Part shown: positions 5,238 to 5,622 of the stretch, one piece after another | Position numbering within the stretch: the first letter of the stretch is position 1 | Layout of the letters: every line of letters begins with the position of its first letter | Source: a bacterium | GTDB taxonomy: Bacteria > Krumholzibacteriota > Krumholzibacteria > LZORAL124-64-63 | DNA length: 5,622 nt | Direction: 5' to 3' | NCBI GenBank assembly: GCA_030592025.1 | Contig: JAUUZX010000136.1 | Coordinates: 1-5,622 of the forward strand | Translations under genes and position numbers: made by a program | Notes under the pieces: generated by a model | Seen by the model: only the letters and a program-made list of their open reading frames with translations | What the model was told of the DNA's origin: nothing | Database searches by the model: none

Positions 5238-5622
5238 CTACTCCCCTCCCGTCACGGCTGCCGTGGTCACCGGCTCGGGCATCAGCGGCTGCGGGCCGCG
5301 GCCCAACCGCTGGAGGTAGGCGATGACCGCCACCATTTCGCTCATGGGGTCGACCTCCACGTTCTTCACGAAGAGATCGTCCGCGAAGAGCTGGGCCTGG
5401 CTCAGGTAGCGCTGTTCCGCCAGGGCCAGGTCCTCGTCCGAGTAGGGGACGCCCAGCTTGGCGAGAACCCTCAGGCGGCCCGCCATGACCGCCGGGTCGA
5501 GGGTCTTCGTCTTGAAGTGGGCGTAGGCCGGCATGTTGGACGCCGGCGAGGTGGAGCGGGGGTCCATCAGGTGCAGGTAGTGCCAGAGGTTGTCGTACTT
5601 GCCGCCGACCCGGGCCAGGTCC
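5238..5622 (-). CDS. ccoO: cbb3 oxidase subunit II CcoO (FixO), C-terminal part (5' end outside window)
   Basis: The frame is open to the window edge and gives about 128 C-terminal residues. They begin DLARVGGKYDNLWHYLHLMDPRS and continue with SNMPAYAHF. This is the signature of CcoO, the membrane-bound mono-haem cytochrome c subunit of cbb3 oxidase, which passes electrons from CcoP towards CcoN. The Met of SNMPAY (codon 5534-5532) is the expected second ligand of the haem; the CxxCH that binds the haem lies upstream, outside the window. The conserved LGVPYSDEDL and VIAYLQRLG segments follow near the C-terminus. An internal Met at 5567 is not the start, because the conserved residues continue before it. 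Whether ccoO is a separate gene or fused to ccoN, as happens in Bacteroidetes, cannot be seen here. The gene ends in TAG, 3 nt before ccoQ. Confidence 0.95.
   Translation of the reverse strand, partial: DLARVGGKYDNLWHYLHLMDPRSTSPASNMPAYAHFKTKTLDPAVMAGRLRVLAKLGVPYSDEDLALAEQRYLSQAQLFADDLFVKNVEVDPMSEMVAVIAYLQRLGRGPQPLMPEPVTTAAVTGGE

Overview
This is a GC-rich bacterial segment with two gene blocks that converge at about position 1536. The plus-strand block (1-1535) holds the C-terminal part of a sulfatase-family hydrolase and a predicted lipoprotein of unknown family. The minus-strand block (5622 down to 1539) is the 3' part of a cbb3-type cytochrome c oxidase operon: ccoO (cut by the window edge), ccoQ, ccoP, ccoG, a 41-codon single-helix ORF that resembles only the N-terminus of FixH/CcoH, and a multi-pass membrane protein with GT-C glycosyltransferase-like features. 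Nearly every base is coding. The only sizeable gap is 92 nt between ccoP and ccoG, and it contains predicted RNA hairpins.

The oxidase genes are tightly packed. There are 3 nt between ccoO and ccoQ and 1 nt between ccoQ and ccoP, and the last codons of ccoG touch or nearly touch the small ORF. CcoO and CcoP carry electrons to the haem-copper subunit CcoN, which lies upstream outside the window. CcoQ is the small accessory or stability subunit. CcoG is the polyferredoxin linked to copper handling during assembly of the oxidase. The products therefore belong to a terminal oxidase for low-oxygen respiration. No ccoS or ccoI (copper ATPase) follows ccoG here.

CcoP has a single haem c motif in 196 residues, instead of the two of proteobacterial CcoP. 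Its C-terminal region (LTDEYWIHG, KGMPAW, KAPEGE) reads like the short CcoP of Bacteroidetes and relatives. With the high GC content, the sulfatase ending in RSLGYVQ and the gene style, this suggests a high-GC member of the FCB group (Krumholzibacteriota, Eisenbacteria or Gemmatimonadota-like) or a similar deep lineage. That placement is inference and weak.

No RNA genes, mobile elements, CRISPR arrays or origins are visible. The points most worth a second look are the FixH-like microprotein, the hairpins between ccoP and ccoG, the convergent junction with an inverted repeat inside coding sequence, the extra cysteines of the mono-haem CcoP, and the GT-C-like gene attached to the oxidase operon.
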